DNA of 64,000 nt, taken from the NCBI GenBank assembly GCA_019448215.1, contig CP080408.1, positions 1,426,001 to 1,490,000 of the forward strand, read 5' to 3'. Numbering within the stretch: position 1 is the stretch's first letter; every line of letters begins with the position of its first letter. The notes beneath the pieces are model-generated. The model saw only the letters and a list, made by a program, of their open reading frames with translations, was not told the origin of the DNA and ran no database searches. Below are positions 61,884 through 64,000 of the stretch, piece by piece. Source of the DNA: Thalassovita mediterranea (lineage in GTDB: Bacteria > Pseudomonadota > Alphaproteobacteria > Caulobacterales > Hyphomonadaceae). Made by a program: the position numbers and the translations under genes.

Positions 61884-61895
61884 GGAACCACTTTA

Positions 61896-62354
61896 ATGAC
61901 CCAATCTGACCGTCACCCACGCTCCGGGCGCGACCGTCATCAGCGCTACGAAGACGAGATGTTCCGCTCGCCAAACCCAAAACGCCTCTACCGCTCGCGC
62001 AATGAGCGGATCCTGGCAGGCGTCTGTGGTGGTATCGGCGAACGCTACGGATGGGACCCGCTCGTGGTCCGTCTCGTCACCGTGGTGGCCTTCTTCTTCC
62101 TCGCCGGACCGCTGATGCTTCTTGGCTATCTGCTCATGTGGATGATCGTGCCGAAAGCCCCAAAGTCCTATGGGCATCTCGCCCCTGAAGAAGAGGCTTT
62201 CTGGCGCGGTGTCTCCGACCGTCCGAAAACGACCTATTCCGGTCTCAAATACACCTTCATGGACCTGGAGGACCGTCTCCAGAACCTCGAAGCCAGTGTC
62301 ACCTCGGATGAATGGCGCCTGCGCCGTGAATTCCGCAACCTCGAAAAGAACTGA
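61896..62354 (+). CDS. pspC: PspC-domain membrane protein
   Basis: 152 residues: polar start, then the PspC domain with the conserved RNERILAGVCGGIGERYGWDP and a long hydrophobic helix (VTVVAFFFLAGPLMLLGYLL), and a C-terminal coiled coil (FMDLEDRLQNLEASV). Binds PspA and probably senses membrane stress with PspB. AAGGAACCACTTTA precedes the ATG at 61896. Confidence 0.92.
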   Translation: MTQSDRHPRSGRDRHQRYEDEMFRSPNPKRLYRSRNERILAGVCGGIGERYGWDPLVVRLVTVVAFFFLAGPLMLLGYLLMWMIVPKAPKSYGHLAPEEEAFWRGVSDRPKTTYSGLKYTFMDLEDRLQNLEASVTSDEWRLRREFRNLEKN

Positions 62355-62443
62355 ACATGTCGGCTCAACTCCTCTCCCTGCCAAACCGGTATCACTGGAT
62401 AGAGCCGGCACCTCAACCGACTGAAGCCAAGGGGGCTCCTGAA

Positions 62444-62623
62444 ATGACTCGCAATCTCCAGACCAGCGGATGGCTCGCACTTGCCGGTGCAACCTTCATC
62501 CTGGCGTCTGCCGTCGCAGCCAGCATGCTCGGCGGACTGCACATCGAAGCTGGCGGTGTCCAGCTGACGCTCGAAGCTTCGGCAGAGCGCGGTCTGCAGC
62601 TGATCTTCGCCGCCGCTACCTGA
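62444..62623 (+). CDS. Small membrane protein at the end of the psp operon
   Basis: 59 residues from ATG 62444, with AAGGGGG eight bases upstream; the ATG at 62357 (two bases after the pspC stop) would give 88 residues, but its first 29 codons look unlike the rest in codon composition. One membrane helix (GWLALAGATFILASAVAASML) and a short periplasmic tail (HIEAGGVQLTLEASAERG). Function unknown; co-transcription with psp genes is likely. Confidence 0.6.
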   Translation: MTRNLQTSGWLALAGATFILASAVAASMLGGLHIEAGGVQLTLEASAERGLQLIFAAAT

Positions 62624-62633
62624 GGCGGGGTCG

Positions 62634-64000
62634 TCAGCCCCCGCGCTTCAGGGCGCGAAGAATGAGCCGCATCGGCGACACCGCCTCAAGGGCGGGCCTC
62701 GTCGCCGGGGCGGGCTCGAGAAGGATCTGACCGGCCAGTATCTCGCCCGCCCAAGGGCCCCAGGTAAATCCGCGCGATCCAAATCCACCTGCCATGAACA
62801 GGCCACCGACCAGCGGCGCGTCCACTTCGATGGCCTGACCATGTTTCACCCCATCGAAAATTGCTCGCGCAGCTGCCTCATCGGGCACCGCTCCGATCAG
62901 CGGCAGGCGGTCTGGCGTTGTCGCGCGGACCCCGGCGCGGCTCTGAAGTTCTGCAGATTTGGCGGCCTGGCGCCAATACGGGTCCAGCTGTTCGAGGGCT
63001 GCCATATTCGTTTCCCGCGCCGCAGCAGATACGTCCGGCCCGGTGCCGTCCCAGGCTTCAAACGTTGCGCCCCATAGGCGGGTCTGGCCCAAGGCGAGGG
63101 CATAGTGGCCGCTGGCAATCGCCGAAGGCGGCGCATCAACGGCGACATCGGCAAACTCCACCTGCCCAAGACGCCCGGTCAGCGCCAGCCATGGCAATAG
63201 ATCCTGCGCCCCCTGACCGGCTGCGATAATGGTCAGTATGTCTGGATTAAGGCCTGAGAGATCCAGCGTCTCGTCAAACTTGGTCTCGGCCCCTTCGAGC
63301 AGGTGCGCGATCAGCTTTTCCGGCTCCAGTATCAGCGCCTTCTTGTGAAGCTGGCCGCTCGCTGCCGCCTCAAGGGTCTCAAGCCCCAGCGGCGGGTCAG
63401 CCAGTACTTTGGCAATCCGCTCTGCCTCGCGCTCATCCTTTGGGCGCTGAAGCACATCGGTCTCGGTAACGCCCGGCCGCCCCGCATAGAACTGGCGCGC
63501 ACGAAGATAGGCGTCGATCAGCAGCCGCGCCTGAACCGTATCGCCCGCATCAAGCCGCGGCATGACCAGCGCCAGCGGGTTGCCGCTCGCCTGCTGCGCC
63601 GGACCTCTCGCAGCGTCCATCACTTCGACCTCAAGGCCGCGATCAAGAAATGTCCGCGCCAGACACGCCCCGGCTATACCAGCCCCGATGATCCGGACTT
63701 TCGTTGGGCGACCATCGGGTGAGCGAAGGCCGTAGACATCCGGTGCAGGCTGCGGCGCCTCGTTGAGGCGCACTTCCAGCCGCTCGCGCTTGCGCCCGAA
63801 GCCCTCGACCTTGGCGACATCGAAGCCAGCTTCGGCAAGGCCGCGCCGCACGAAACCAGCCACCGTGAATGTACTGAGAGAAACACCGTCAGTGCACCGC
63901 TGCTGCACCATCGGCCAGAGGGATTTATCCCACATTTGCGGATTCTTTGCCGGGGAGAATCCATCAAGAAACCACGCATCGGCAGCAAAGCGGGAGGCGG
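62634..64000 (-). CDS. mnmC: MnmC bifunctional tRNA-modification protein (5' end off the window)
   Basis: The gene runs past the right edge; about 455 codons are present. The first part is the end of the MnmD-type methyltransferase domain (ADAWFLDGFSPAKNPQMWD), then a DAAO-type FAD domain with RIIGAGIAGACLAR and GGFGSRGFTWGPWAGE. It oxidises cmnm5U34 to nm5U34 and then methylates it in tRNA. The reading frame continues uninterrupted from the window end to 62634. Confidence 0.92.
   Translation of the reverse strand, partial: ASRFAADAWFLDGFSPAKNPQMWDKSLWPMVQQRCTDGVSLSTFTVAGFVRRGLAEAGFDVAKVEGFGRKRERLEVRLNEAPQPAPDVYGLRSPDGRPTKVRIIGAGIAGACLARTFLDRGLEVEVMDAARGPAQQASGNPLALVMPRLDAGDTVQARLLIDAYLRARQFYAGRPGVTETDVLQRPKDEREAERIAKVLADPPLGLETLEAAASGQLHKKALILEPEKLIAHLLEGAETKFDETLDLSGLNPDILTIIAAGQGAQDLLPWLALTGRLGQVEFADVAVDAPPSAIASGHYALALGQTRLWGATFEAWDGTGPDVSAAARETNMAALEQLDPYWRQAAKSAELQSRAGVRATTPDRLPLIGAVPDEAAARAIFDGVKHGQAIEVDAPLVGGLFMAGGFGSRGFTWGPWAGEILAGQILLEPAPATRPALEAVSPMRLILRALKRGG

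Noticed and set aside
1..64000. CRISPR array, integrase, transposase or prophage
   Set aside because: No regularly spaced repeats and no recombinase, terminase or capsid-like reading frame was seen.

Overview
This window is GC-rich chromosomal DNA from an alphaproteobacterium, most likely a Hyphomonadaceae- or Caulobacterales-type marine or aquatic organism (family level is inference). The support is the alphaproteobacterial order fur-miaB-phoH-ybeY-corC-lnt-xre-metK-trmB-rimP-nusA-ylxR-infB-rbfA-truB-rpsO-pnp, together with lineage-typical proteins: the FYDLN acidic zinc-ribbon protein, a DUF1150 protein, a class II EPSP synthase and a fused YlxR/L7Ae-like protein. No phage, insertion sequence, integrase or CRISPR array was seen. 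The window opens inside cmk and closes inside mnmC; both genes are cut by the edges.

Layout. 1-3.2 kb: cmk (partial), a PLP cysteine-synthase-family enzyme, a macrodomain protein and aroA. 3.2-11.8 kb: mostly single genes (acidic zinc-ribbon protein, tRNA-Ala(GGC), flavin reductase, DUF1150 protein, 2-hydroxyacid dehydrogenase, SH3-like secreted protein, fabA-fabI, a YjhX/TopAI-like protein, two SDR proteins and an iodotyrosine-deiodinase-like nitroreductase). 11.8-14.3 kb: uridine kinase flanked by two secreted CAP/SCP-domain proteins. 14.5-46 kb, minus strand: the conserved translation/RNA-maturation supercluster, read from the high-coordinate end as nfu, a RutE-like nitroreductase, tsaB-rimI, fur, miaB-phoH-ybeY-corC-lnt, xre, metK, trmB, rimP-nusA-ylxR-infB, rbfA, truB, rpsO and pnp. 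It is interrupted by lineage-specific genes: three secreted paralogues with a TonB-C-like domain plus a cold-shock gene between trmB and rimP, a membrane protein between trmB and metK, and MscS, MntP, DUF2200, OYE and lipoprotein genes further down.

46-60 kb is more accessory: membrane proteins, a small lipoprotein with a possible micro-ORF, an esterase, a feruloyl-CoA-synthase-like enzyme behind an operator-like palindrome, a TrmO-like protein, an overlapping sulfotransferase-like/class IV aminotransferase pair, an acyl-CoA ligase, two GST-like proteins, an ABC ATPase, a CHCC zinc-finger protein and a WecG/TagA glycosyltransferase. 60.4-62.6 kb is a phage-shock-protein module: pspF divergent from a sigma-54 promoter, then a 46-codon micro-gene, pspA, a 34-codon micro-gene, pspB, pspC and a small membrane gene. 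mnmC closes the window.

The most unusual items are the TonB-C-like tandem family with its own four-cysteine architecture and an upstream perfect palindrome, the micro-genes in the psp operon, the overlapping sulfotransferase-like/aminotransferase pair, a frameshift at a T6 run near the end of rimP that hides a 24-residue acidic tail, and a structured intergenic repeat present twice. All start choices, operators and family names were made by eye; no database search was possible.
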